From assembly GCA_002632325.1 (NCBI GenBank), contig NSJK01000016.1, positions 1 through 64,000 of the forward strand: a stretch of DNA of 64,000 nucleotides, written 5' to 3'. The first letter of the stretch is position 1. Every line of letters starts with the position of its first letter. A program made the position numbers and the translations under genes. The stretch comes from Lysobacterales bacterium (lineage in GTDB: Bacteria > Pseudomonadota > Gammaproteobacteria > Xanthomonadales > Rhodanobacteraceae). Shown piece by piece: positions 43,544 through 52,042 of the stretch. The notes under the pieces are model-generated. The model did no database searches. It saw only the letters and a list, made by a program, of their open reading frames with translations, and was not told where the DNA came from.

Positions 43544-45049
43544 TCAGCGGTCGGGGGAGCTGCTTCGCGTCACAGTCGCGCCGGATTCCTCCAATGTCAT
43601 CAACCGCACCATGGCTCGGGTATCGCGCTCGCAGTAGGCGAGCAACTGTTCCCTCAACGCATCACGACGATGAGCTGGCGTTTCGGAACGGATGGCTTCC
43701 ATGTATGCGGATTGCGCCTCGGAGCCATCGCCGATGGTCAGGTCTGCATAGGCGAGTTCGGGAGCGAGCGTCGGCAATACCGCCTTGATCGACCAGGAGC
43801 CGCGCATGTCACGGTGGTAATAGTGCTCCCGATACAGAGGCAGCAAGTCGACCATGCGCTCGATCACTCGCAGCAACGCTTCGCTCCGGTCAGGAAACAT
43901 CCCTGCGAGATCTCTCAGGCGTGAGGCTTCGAAACCCTTGTTCCATACGATGATCGGCCCCTCTTCCGCGACGGCCTCGAGCAGGTGGTCGATGAAGGTC
44001 GCCAATGGCGACTCGCCCGAAAGATCCAGAAATCCGGTGTGGCTGATCGCGCCGGATGCCGCCTCGCTGTGACAGGAAAATTGGAAAGGCAGCGATTGGA
44101 ACGGACGCGTGCCCAACCAGCGCGGAATCACGAAGCTGATGGTTTCGAAGTCGAGAAAGAACCGTGGATACGGAATCGCCACAAGGATGCGCCGGAACTC
44201 CTCCGACACATAGGTCTGCTCGGTGCGGGTCGCCGCCGCAATCCTTTTCAGCAGACCATTTGGAAGCTCGCTATCCGGCACGTCGCGCAGATCGCGGTAG
44301 CCCGCTTCCTGAAGACGCTCGATGAGTGCACCTGCCCGCGGCAGAAGATCGACCGGATATTGCGCCGGCGCGGCCTCACCGGACTGGCAGTGACTCAGGA
44401 ACGGGCAACCGTAGGGGGTGGAGCAGTGCCTCCCGGTGCTTATCCCCGGCATCGGCTCTATGGCAACTTTCTTCAATGTCGCCACGATGACCGGGATCTC
44501 AGGCTGCAGTGCCTCCACAGCCTCGGTGATGTCAACCTGCGTCAAAAGCCCGGTGTAGTCACCGGCCGTCGTATAGACGAACTGGTTGTCCACATGTGCC
44601 AACATAACCTTGCGGACGTGGCGACCTGCACCGCGCGCCACCCAGGTCTGGACCGCGCAATCCCAGATGTGTTCGCCCTTGACCGATGTGGTCGACTTCA
44701 CCTCGATCAGCGTATCGCCATCTTCTCCGCGCTGAAATGCATCGACGCGCACGCGCACGTCCTCATGCGAAAATGCTGGCTCGAACAACATCGGAAATTC
44801 CGTGTGCGGCCGCTCAAGTGCCGCCTGCGTTTCCGCCAACGCTTCGCGCACATGCAGATGATCGGCAGTAATCAAGAGGCCGCCACCGAGCAGGTCGCGA
44901 GCGAGTTCGCCGAACCGAGTGCCCTCGTCGAGGCGCGTTTGGGCGGCTCCACCCCAACGCGCCGTCTCTGGTTGATTCAACTCCAGCCACAGTCGCTTTT
45001 GGCACTGTCGACCGGACTGGATGCGGGACTTCGAGAGACGCGGGGTCAT
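43544..45049 (-). CDS. DUF2779 protein: Cas4-like Fe-S nuclease fused to DnaQ-like exonuclease
   Basis: 501 residues. The N-terminal half has a PD-(D/E)XK nuclease layout: RVDAFQRGEDGDTLIEVKST gives the D...ExK core, followed by a QTWV segment. Cysteines at GRQCQKRLWLEL and HCSTPYGCPFLSHC flank it as in Cas4/AddB-type [4Fe-4S] nucleases. The C-terminal half is DUF2779 with an RNase H-like exonuclease signature (RFFLDFETISF, IIVWNKGFEASRL, AYCERDTRAMVRLM). It is thus a probable two-nuclease protein acting on nucleic acid. It overlaps the upstream gene by 4 bp and is followed by the phosphatase after 16 bp. Activity is inferred from motifs only. Confidence 0.8.
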   Translation of the reverse strand: MTPRLSKSRIQSGRQCQKRLWLELNQPETARWGGAAQTRLDEGTRFGELARDLLGGGLLITADHLHVREALAETQAALERPHTEFPMLFEPAFSHEDVRVRVDAFQRGEDGDTLIEVKSTTSVKGEHIWDCAVQTWVARGAGRHVRKVMLAHVDNQFVYTTAGDYTGLLTQVDITEAVEALQPEIPVIVATLKKVAIEPMPGISTGRHCSTPYGCPFLSHCQSGEAAPAQYPVDLLPRAGALIERLQEAGYRDLRDVPDSELPNGLLKRIAAATRTEQTYVSEEFRRILVAIPYPRFFLDFETISFVIPRWLGTRPFQSLPFQFSCHSEAASGAISHTGFLDLSGESPLATFIDHLLEAVAEEGPIIVWNKGFEASRLRDLAGMFPDRSEALLRVIERMVDLLPLYREHYYHRDMRGSWSIKAVLPTLAPELAYADLTIGDGSEAQSAYMEAIRSETPAHRRDALREQLLAYCERDTRAMVRLMTLEESGATVTRSSSPDR

Positions 45050-45804
45050 CGATTCTTAATCCTCCAGTGAGTGAACTCTTTGGAGGATGCGTTGGCGGGA
45101 TCCGTGCGAGTGACCTTCTTGAGCGTCTTCGGAAATCCTGCCAACTCAACGAATTTCACGCCGCCTCCTATGCCGGAAGGGTGATGCTCCAGGTAGTCGC
45201 GCATGTCGGAGAACTTGCCGCCAGGAAGGGATCGCGTGTATTCGAGGCAGTCCGTGAAAGCCGGCGTCTTAGGGGCAATCAAGACCAATGTGCACTGAAG
45301 GTCAGCGCGGTTGATGGCCCCCGATGCGACGATGATCCGATCGAGCCGAATCAACTTGCGTGCAAGCTGCACCTTGTCGAATGAGGCGTCCCCCTTCGCC
45401 TCGATGCACAGCAGGAAAACATTGCTGTCAGTGGCAAACACCACGAGCAGATCGAGATCCTCCTGGATGCCGATCACGGGTCGCAGGGAATCGTCGGGCA
45501 ACCCGTCATCCAGCAAACCCATTTGGTCGCAAGCTATCTCTTTGTTGCATGCGAGCAGCAGTGCAACATGCAACCAATCGAGGTGGTAGTCCATGCTGGC
45601 GAACACGCATCGTGCGCTCGCGTCGAGCCCCGACTTGGCAAACCGGTCCTTGAGCGCGCGCTCCATCTCGACGGACAACCAGCGGTCGGCGTTGTCTTCG
45701 TACGCGCCGGTTGCGCCGAGATAGGCGAAGCGCATCAAGTGATCGCGTTCCTTGGCGTTCAACTGTTTAAGGTTTTGCACAAGCAGCGAAGCGAACGAGT
45801 TCAT
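45046..45804 (-). CDS. Putative PD-(D/E)XK nuclease-like protein of unknown family
   Basis: 252 residues from MNSFASLLVQ. The centre contains IQEDLDLLVVFATD followed by VFLLCIEAKGDASFDKVQLA, i.e. an acidic strand and an ExK strand spaced as in restriction-type PD-(D/E)XK folds, then a helix with K/R. No family name is recognised. The frame stays open upstream, with an ATG at 45957 that would add 51 residues; neither start has a clear Shine-Dalgarno. It overlaps the DUF2779 gene by an ATGA, so the two are translationally coupled. Confidence 0.62.
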   Translation of the reverse strand: MNSFASLLVQNLKQLNAKERDHLMRFAYLGATGAYEDNADRWLSVEMERALKDRFAKSGLDASARCVFASMDYHLDWLHVALLLACNKEIACDQMGLLDDGLPDDSLRPVIGIQEDLDLLVVFATDSNVFLLCIEAKGDASFDKVQLARKLIRLDRIIVASGAINRADLQCTLVLIAPKTPAFTDCLEYTRSLPGGKFSDMRDYLEHHPSGIGGGVKFVELAGFPKTLKKVTRTDPANASSKEFTHWRIKNR

Positions 45805-46301
45805 GCGGGGCAGCAGTCCGGATTGGCGGAAGGGGGATGGAATGTAGATCAAGGAGGCGACATCCTGTGTCGCAATGCATCTCCAGGCGCAAGCGCGCCA
45901 GAAAGGTGCGCGGGCGAGTTCCCGGAGCCTTTCGTGACTTCGAATGTACAACGCCATGTCATCGTCTGGGCTGCCCGCCGCCTTGATCGCGCGCGGATTG
46001 ACCGGCGCGCATCGTGGCGAAAAGTGTTTGCGTGATCGAGCGGTGTTAGGTCGTGTCGTCGACAACGGGCCGCGCACGCATCCTGCGTGCAGGGTGTGGG
46101 GGTGAGCGCGCACTCGGCGCCCCGGAAATCGTGGGCGGCATCTTGGCCGTCTGACTAGATCATCCACGGATTTCGGCCCAAGGAACCGCCCGACCGGCAT
46201 CGCCATTTCCGGCGAGGTCCGGCATGGATTGGCAATCCTGTGCCTGCATCTGGAAGGTCGACGTACGGATGGCGGGTTTACGGTATGCGTTGTGGTGCAA
46301 T
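45805..46301. other. 497-bp region without a convincing gene
   Basis: This gap lies between the end of dnaB and the nuclease-like gene, both minus strand. Part of it (45805-45957) could be an N-terminal extension of the latter. An inverted repeat near 46074-46091 (GCACGCATCCTGCGTGC) could be a terminator for dnaB. Otherwise I see nothing. The promoter of the three-gene nuclease/phosphatase unit is expected here. Confidence 0.45.
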
Positions 46302-47675
46302 TTACCACTTGGGCGCATACGCGGCATCTGGCGCCAGATTGTTGAAGCGCGCGCACTCGCCGCGGAACAGGAGTTTCACCGTCCCGGTCGGTCCCTTGCG
46401 GTGCTTGCCGATGATGACCTCAGCGACACCACGTTCCGTCGATTCGCGGTTGTAGTACTCGTCGCGATAGATGAAGAGGATGACATCGGCATCCTGCTCG
46501 ATGGCTCCGGACTCCCTCAAGTCCGCCATCATCGGCCGCTTGTCCTCGCGATGTTCCAGCGCCCGGTTGAGCTGCGACAGCGCAATCACCGGTACATTCA
46601 ATTCCTTTGCCAGCGCTTTCAAGTTGCGCGATATCTCTGAAATCTCGGCATTCCTGTTTTCGCGAGTCGAGGGTGTCTGCATCAGTTGAAGATAGTCGAC
46701 GACGATCAATCCAAGGTCATGCTCGCGCCGCAAGCGACGAGCGCGGTTGCGAAGCTCCAAGGGTGACAGCGCGGGAGTGTCGTCGATGTACAGGGGCGCT
46801 TGGTGCAAGACGGAGATCGCGTTCGTCAGCCGAGGCCACTCTTCCTCCGCCAGTTCGCCGGACATCAGGTGCTGCTGGTTGATGCGGCCGCGCGCGGCCA
46901 GAAGGCGAAGCGAGAGTTGCGCGGAGGACATCTCCATCGAGAACACGACCGTAGTGGTGCCGTGCGCCACGGCCGCATGCTCGGCGATATTGAGTGCAAT
47001 CGCTGTCTTTCCCATGGCCGGACGCGCGGCAATGATGACCAGATCCGAAGGCTGCAGTCCGGTGAGAATCTTGTCCAGGTCGGTGAATCCCGTGGACAAG
47101 CCGATCGGCTTGTCCGGATGTTTGTGGCGGTGATAGATGCTTTCGACGACTTCACGAATGCCCTCGCGCACAACGATCGGACCACCGCGGCCTCGACTTC
47201 CAAACTCGGCGATGCGGAATATCTTCTGTTCGGCGATATCGATCACATCACGCGCCGACTTGCTTGACGGCTCGAACGCCTCGCCGGCAATTTCGCTGCT
47301 CGCATCGATCAGCCGCCGCAGCAGCGCCTTGTCCCGGACGATCGCGGCATAGGCGCCGATATTGGCGGCGCTCGGCGTTGAATTGGCCAGTTCGATGATG
47401 TAGCTGGCTCCGCCGGTGCTTTCCGCACGTCCTTGGCTGTGGAACCAATCACCGAGCGTGACTGCGTCATGACTCACGCCTTTTGCGGAGAGGTCGACGA
47501 TGGCGCGGTAGATCATCTGGTGGATCTTGTCGAAGAAGTCGTCAGCGACCAGCACATCACCGACGATTTCCAGCGCGGCAGGCACGAGCATCAAGCCGCC
47601 CAATACGGCCTGCTCGGCCTCGATCGAATGCGGCGGAACGCGTACCAATGACACCTTTGTACGCCGAGTTGTCAC
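46302..47675 (-). CDS. dnaB: Replicative DNA helicase DnaB (probable extra copy)
   Basis: 457 residues. The N-terminal domain begins VPPHSIEAEQAVLGGLML, followed by the linker and the RecA-like helicase domain with Walker A ARPAMGKTAIALNIAEHA, Walker B LGLIVVDYLQLM and motif ALSQLNRALEHREDKRP. All look intact, so it should be an active hexameric 5'-3' helicase. I start at the GTG 47675, preceded by GAAGGAAGAG; the upstream read-in is not DnaB-like. Chromosomal dnaB in this group normally sits near rplI and alr; here it is between a double-AAA ATPase gene (136 bp upstream) and nuclease genes, so I suspect an accessory or mobile-element copy. Confidence 0.9.
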   Translation of the reverse strand: MTTRRTKVSLVRVPPHSIEAEQAVLGGLMLVPAALEIVGDVLVADDFFDKIHQMIYRAIVDLSAKGVSHDAVTLGDWFHSQGRAESTGGASYIIELANSTPSAANIGAYAAIVRDKALLRRLIDASSEIAGEAFEPSSKSARDVIDIAEQKIFRIAEFGSRGRGGPIVVREGIREVVESIYHRHKHPDKPIGLSTGFTDLDKILTGLQPSDLVIIAARPAMGKTAIALNIAEHAAVAHGTTTVVFSMEMSSAQLSLRLLAARGRINQQHLMSGELAEEEWPRLTNAISVLHQAPLYIDDTPALSPLELRNRARRLRREHDLGLIVVDYLQLMQTPSTRENRNAEISEISRNLKALAKELNVPVIALSQLNRALEHREDKRPMMADLRESGAIEQDADVILFIYRDEYYNRESTERGVAEVIIGKHRKGPTGTVKLLFRGECARFNNLAPDAAYAPKW

Positions 47676-47811
47676 GACTCTTCCTTCTTCAGGCCTTCGA
47701 GGCCGACCGGCTGCTGAGTGGGCGGCTGGCGGTCGCGATGGAATCGGCCCCGGGTTGCCGAGCTTGCTTGCATGCCAGAGAAGCATTGCGGGAAATGGAA
47801 AATGGGCGTGA

Positions 47812-49926
47812 TCATCCGACGACAAATCCGATGGGACGGTGGCGCGCTTCCTGTTTGATGGCTACTTCGCCGGTGAGCAGTTCCACCAAACGCGCGGCGG
47901 TGGGTGCCTCGCCCGTGACATGCAGCTGTCGGAGGGCATTGGCGAAATCGCCGGGCGTCAAAAGGCCGAGAGAATCGACCCGGTGGATCGCATGTGAGTT
48001 GTCTTGATCGGTGGCATCCGAAGCAACGCGAAGGAGCATCGCGCGACGCTGCTCGCGACGCAGGTAGTCAAACTTGATCTTGAAATCGAAACGGCGCAGC
48101 GAGGCGCGGTCCAGTGTGTCGACTAGATTGGTAGACGCGACCAGGATTCCGTCGAATGCTTCCATCTGCGTCAGGAATTCATTGACCTGTGTGACTTCCC
48201 AGCGCCTGTCCGCGCGGGCGCGATCGCGCAGGAATCCGTCGGCTTCATCGATGACGAGAATCGCCTCATCCGCCCGAGCTTGGTCGAACGCCTTGCGGAT
48301 GCGCTTTTCGGTCTCACCCACGTACATGCCGAGCAGTTCGGAGCCGCGCTTAACGATGACCGGGCGGTTCAGAACAACACCCAGATGATGCGCGAATGCC
48401 GTCTTGCCGGTGCCGGGTGGTCCATGTAGGCAAAGGCGCGCCGATGGATGGCGCAAGAGTCCCTGCTTGATGGACTCGAGGTCGCGATCGGGGTTGAGGA
48501 ACGCGGGCTCGTAGTAGTCCGGAACTGTTGGCGAGAGCAGTGTCTGCTCCTGTCCCATGGCGCGAGCCGTAGCAAGGATCAGGTCGTGGACGATGATGTC
48601 CTGCGTGGTGCCGCGGCCCTTTAGCAATCGCACCACGCGAGACGCCCGCTCCAGCTGCGCAGGAGCAAGCGACTCCAGCTCGGCCAACCGTGCAGCACAG
48701 GCGTCCGTCAGAATCTCGGCAGGGAAGTAGCGATCGATGAGCTGTCTTCGGACTGCGCGGCCGGGCGGCTTGAACTCGGCGATGACGTCGAAGCGGCGCA
48801 GGAATGCCGCATCCATGCCCGTTATGGTGTTGCAGATCCAGATGGCTGGTACGCGGTTGGTTTCGAGCGTCTCGTTGATCCAGCTCTTGCGAATCGAATC
48901 GGGGTCGTACTGTCGCGGGCCGAACCCCGGCGTCAGGGATCCGTCCGCGCTTCCAAAGACATCCTCTACCTCGTCGAAGAGCAGGAGCTGGCGACGACGG
49001 TGCGCCAGCACGCTTTGGCACAGCGCATAGGCATGGAATCGGGCGCGGCCCGAAAGCGGCCGACGCTCTTCATTTTCGTTGGGGACCTCGTGTAGATGGC
49101 CGCGGACCGCTGCAGCGACCGCGCGCGCGAATTCGGTCTTGCCAGTGCCGGGGGAGCCATACAGGAGGATGTTCACGCCCTTCGATCGCCTTCCCAGCAC
49201 GCGCAGCAGGTAATCGTGGATCGCGTTCCCTAAAGGATCGTGGGCGAAGTCCGGCATCTGCAGCGTAGGTGGCGGCGACGACCGGACCAGGCTGCGGACA
49301 AAGCGCTCTTCGTCGAAGCGCGGTGCAAGGAGCGCACAGAGGACGCGTCGTTCGACCTCGAGGGGATTCAAGGTTTGTTCGAAAGGATTGAGCTGCGCGA
49401 AGATGCCCGCGCGGCGAAGGACCCGATCCTCTGACAGCGCCAAGTGCACCTGGGATTGGGTCAAGCCGGACCCGGCGACGATGGCGCGTCTCATGTCCCA
49501 GGCGCTCGGCATCACCAGCGCAAACAGGTCACGGAAGTTCTCGATCCGAGTCATGATGATGGCCAAACGCAGCACGATCTGCTCTGCGTCGTTCAATCGC
49601 AGCAGGTCGGCCAGCTTTCGAATGTTGCGTGAGAGCAGGTCGGTGGATGCGCTGAGGCGTGCCGCGAGGCGCTTTCGCTGTGCGGCGAAAGCTGCGTTGA
49701 GGTCCCTCTCGCGAACCATCCGCCCCTCCATGTCCAGTCCGACGAGGGTCAGCACATCGCTGTCGCGCAGTTCGTCCCGCCGAACCAGATGCTTTGTCCA
49801 CCGACATCGATCGATCATCCTCAACGCCGCGAGGGCGCCCTCGCAGTGAAGCGGTCCAGCCATGGAAATCTGGCGGAATGCCGGATGCTCCGGATGTTTG
49901 CTCCCGAAATCGTCGATACCGGCCAT
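47812..49926 (-). CDS. Tandem AAA-domain ATPase of unknown function
   Basis: 704 residues from MAGIDDFGSK. An N-terminal helical region (1-240) precedes AAA1 with Walker A YGSPGTGKTEFA (about 257) and Walker B LLLFDEVEDVFG. AAA2 follows with Walker A HGPPGTGKTAFA (about 502), Walker B ILVIDEADGFLRD and the arginine-finger region SLRRFDFKIKF. Both sites look competent, as in Cdc48/Vps4-like remodelers. No transmembrane or protease domain is present. Further ATGs exist at 49863 and upstream at 50010. It is divergent from the WYL regulator across a region with palindromes, suggesting it is that regulator's target. Confidence 0.8.
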   Translation of the reverse strand: MAGIDDFGSKHPEHPAFRQISMAGPLHCEGALAALRMIDRCRWTKHLVRRDELRDSDVLTLVGLDMEGRMVRERDLNAAFAAQRKRLAARLSASTDLLSRNIRKLADLLRLNDAEQIVLRLAIIMTRIENFRDLFALVMPSAWDMRRAIVAGSGLTQSQVHLALSEDRVLRRAGIFAQLNPFEQTLNPLEVERRVLCALLAPRFDEERFVRSLVRSSPPPTLQMPDFAHDPLGNAIHDYLLRVLGRRSKGVNILLYGSPGTGKTEFARAVAAAVRGHLHEVPNENEERRPLSGRARFHAYALCQSVLAHRRRQLLLFDEVEDVFGSADGSLTPGFGPRQYDPDSIRKSWINETLETNRVPAIWICNTITGMDAAFLRRFDVIAEFKPPGRAVRRQLIDRYFPAEILTDACAARLAELESLAPAQLERASRVVRLLKGRGTTQDIIVHDLILATARAMGQEQTLLSPTVPDYYEPAFLNPDRDLESIKQGLLRHPSARLCLHGPPGTGKTAFAHHLGVVLNRPVIVKRGSELLGMYVGETEKRIRKAFDQARADEAILVIDEADGFLRDRARADRRWEVTQVNEFLTQMEAFDGILVASTNLVDTLDRASLRRFDFKIKFDYLRREQRRAMLLRVASDATDQDNSHAIHRVDSLGLLTPGDFANALRQLHVTGEAPTAARLVELLTGEVAIKQEARHRPIGFVVG

Positions 49927-49966
49927 GAGGAAGATTCCAGTTTGGGATCGCCATGGTCCCCCAGAG

Positions 49967-49987
49967 AACCGACATGTGGTGTCGGTT
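49967..49987. promoter_or_regulatory. Candidate operator, perfect 8-bp inverted repeat
   Basis: AACCGACA and TGTCGGTT are separated by TGTGG, a 21-bp site with dyad symmetry 41 bp before the ATPase start and 71 bp before the WYL gene start. Placement between divergent genes, one of which encodes a WYL-type regulator, makes it the best candidate for that regulator's binding site. Confidence 0.55.
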
Positions 49988-50023
49988 TCCATTTCGCTTT
50001 GCAACGTCATCCGTAGATCTAAC

Positions 50024-50040
50024 GGGCGATAGACTCGCCC
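50024..50040. promoter_or_regulatory. Second inverted repeat before the WYL gene
   Basis: GGGCGA-TAGAC-TCGCCC, a 6-bp perfect repeat with a 5-nt spacer, ends 17 bp before the WYL start codon and directly abuts its AAGGAG ribosome-binding site. It could be an autoregulatory operator or an mRNA hairpin. Confidence 0.35.
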
Positions 50041-50057
50041 TTCCAAGGAGATCCACC

Positions 50058-51056
50058 ATGGCCGACACTTTGCTTCGCCACCTCGACATGCTGAGCCTGA
50101 TTCCGCCGCTGCCCGGCAAGATCGCGTCGCGCGATCTGCACGCACGGCTGGAGTCACTGGGTTATGGCGTCGACGTTCGCAGCATCGAGCGGGATCTGCA
50201 CAAGCTCTCGGAGAGATTTCCGCTGGTGAGCGATGAAGCGCGGCCGGCGGGCTGGTCATGGCGATCCGGTCAAAGCCCGCTGCGATTTCCGCGCATGGAT
50301 GCCGGCACGGCGTTGACCTATGAGCTTGTCGCACGCTATTTGGCGCCCGCCTTCCCCAAGACCATGTTGAAGCGGCTGGAGCCCGATTTCGCGCAGGCTC
50401 GGCGCGTGCTCGACGAGTTCAAGGGCTCGCCGCTTGCCCGCTGGTCAAAGCACATCGCAGTCCTTCCAACCGGTTTTCCGCTATTGGCGCCGGAGGTGAA
50501 AGATGACGTGAGTGCAATCGTGTACGAAGCGCTACTCAATGGCACGCGCTTCGAGGCCAGCTATCGGTCGGTGGAGGCAGAACGGCCCCGTCGCTACGCG
50601 TTCAACCCGCTCGGACTCGTCTATCGTGATGGCGTGCTGTACCTCGTGGCGACGCTATGGGAGTACGAAGACCCACGCCATTTTCCGCTGCAGCGGATCT
50701 CCAATCCGTCTCCGCTCGATGTTCCGGCGCGCGTTCCGAAGGGCTTCGATTTCGGTCGCTACGTTCGCGAAGAACGATCCTTCGAATACCCGGCCGGTGA
50801 CGAGATCCAGTTGGAACTTCGTGTCGATGGCTGGCTGGCGCGCCAGCTGGAAGAACGGCGCCTTTCTTTGAACCAAACGATCCAACCAATCCCAGACCGC
50901 GAATGCCTCCGGGTGACGGCAACCGTGCCTTACACAGATCACCTGTTCTGGTGGCTGCGCAGCCTCGGCAGCAGTGTCGAAGTCATGAAGCCAGGCTTGT
51001 TGCGGCGACGCCTGAAGGATGAGGCAGGTAAGCTCGCAGACATGTACGGTTTCTAG
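50058..51056 (+). CDS. WYL-domain transcriptional regulator
   Basis: 332 residues. The N-terminal winged helix (about 1-70) has VDVRSIERDLHKLSERF as recognition helix. The central WYL domain (about 150-240) is seen in YRSVEAERPRRYAFNPLGLV followed by RDGVLYLVATLWEYEDPRHF and LQRISN. A WCX-type C-terminal domain ends at LADMYGF. WYL proteins sense ligands such as nucleic-acid fragments and often control DNA-damage or phage-defence genes. A strong AAGGAG lies 8 bases upstream. It is divergent from the AAA ATPase gene. Confidence 0.9.
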   Translation: MADTLLRHLDMLSLIPPLPGKIASRDLHARLESLGYGVDVRSIERDLHKLSERFPLVSDEARPAGWSWRSGQSPLRFPRMDAGTALTYELVARYLAPAFPKTMLKRLEPDFAQARRVLDEFKGSPLARWSKHIAVLPTGFPLLAPEVKDDVSAIVYEALLNGTRFEASYRSVEAERPRRYAFNPLGLVYRDGVLYLVATLWEYEDPRHFPLQRISNPSPLDVPARVPKGFDFGRYVREERSFEYPAGDEIQLELRVDGWLARQLEERRLSLNQTIQPIPDRECLRVTATVPYTDHLFWWLRSLGSSVEVMKPGLLRRRLKDEAGKLADMYGF

Positions 51057-51310
51057 CGTCGCATTATGTGCTCGGGGCACGCCGGCGCATTCTTGAGACG
51101 GAAGTCGGTTGATGTCACGACTCGCGGGGCTTGATGGACGAAGTTCGTTGCGAGATCGGGGTCGGCTTGCGCAGGATCGTGACGGGGCGTGGCGCTCACG
51201 AAGAACAGGAGCGTTCCTCTTGACCTCGCGTGCAGGCGCTCCGCGAATCAGGGGTGGTTGGCTCATCGCCTGTTGAATGAGCGTGCGGCGGTGCGAGCGA
51301 TGCAGCGAAT

Positions 51311-52042
51311 TCAACGCGCGGGCGCGCAGTCGAACGGCAAGACACCATGCAGCCACGGCGCGGTTTGCACGAGCCATGGGCCGGCGAGGGTGAGCGCGGC
51401 GCTGAGCACGAGCGCGACCGCGGCGATGCGGCGGTTGCGCGGGTGTGCGCCCCAGCGCGCGACGTGCTGCGCGCCGAAGGCGACCGCGAGCAGCGCGGGT
51501 GCGGTGCCGAGGCCGAATGCCGCCATCGTCGCCGCGCCGTGCAGCGCATCCAGTTGAAGCGCCGCGATCAGCAGCACGGTGTAGACGAAGCCGCAGGGCA
51601 TCCAGCCCCAGATCATGCCGAAGGCAAACGCGCGCGGCGCGCTTGTGACCGGCACGAGGCGCCGACCCAGTGGTGCCAGGTGTGGCCAGAGGCGTCGGCC
51701 GATGCCGAAGCTCGGATCACGCAGCACGCCACTGGCCACCGCGGCGCCGAGCAGCAGCGCCGCCGCCGCGAGCACGCGCAGCCCGATGCGCACGGCTTCG
51801 ACATCGAGCAGGGCAATTACGCCGCCGAGCACGCTGCCGAGCAGCAGCCCTGCGATCACATACGAAGTGACGCGTCCGAGTTGATACAGCACGAGCAGCT
51901 CGCGGCGCGGACGACCATCGGCGCCCTTGGCGGTGGCGATGCCTAGCGCGGCCGAGATGCCACCGCACATCACCAGGCAATGCCCACTTGCGGCGAGGCC
52001 GAGCAGGAGCGCGGCGAACAGGGTGGGCACGTTGCCGATCAT
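51311..52042 (-). CDS. TauE/SafE-type (DsbD/UreH-like) membrane protein of the cco cluster
   Basis: 243 residues with six membrane helices in two repeats. Paired cysteine motifs SGHCLVMCGGISAALG and GMIWGWMPCGFVYT mark the family found next to ccoS/ccoI in many proteobacteria, thought to help cbb3 oxidase copper or redox assembly rather than sulfite export. I start at MIGNVPTLF; the ATG overlaps the ccoS stop by 4 bp. It is the last gene of the cco operon. A 254-bp gap separates it from the WYL gene on the other side. Confidence 0.85.
   Translation of the reverse strand: MIGNVPTLFAALLLGLAASGHCLVMCGGISAALGIATAKGADGRPRRELLVLYQLGRVTSYVIAGLLLGSVLGGVIALLDVEAVRIGLRVLAAAALLLGAAVASGVLRDPSFGIGRRLWPHLAPLGRRLVPVTSAPRAFAFGMIWGWMPCGFVYTVLLIAALQLDALHGAATMAAFGLGTAPALLAVAFGAQHVARWGAHPRNRRIAAVALVLSAALTLAGPWLVQTAPWLHGVLPFDCAPAR

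Noticed and set aside
46044..46050. GTTAGGT box that could be another attC end
   Set aside because: No RYYYAAC partner or foldable arms within the usual distance; a 7-mer this loose occurs often by chance.
51311..52042. Sulfite exporter function for the TauE/SafE-like protein
   Set aside because: Position inside the cco operon and the paired cysteine motifs fit the oxidase-assembly group better than a sulfur transporter.
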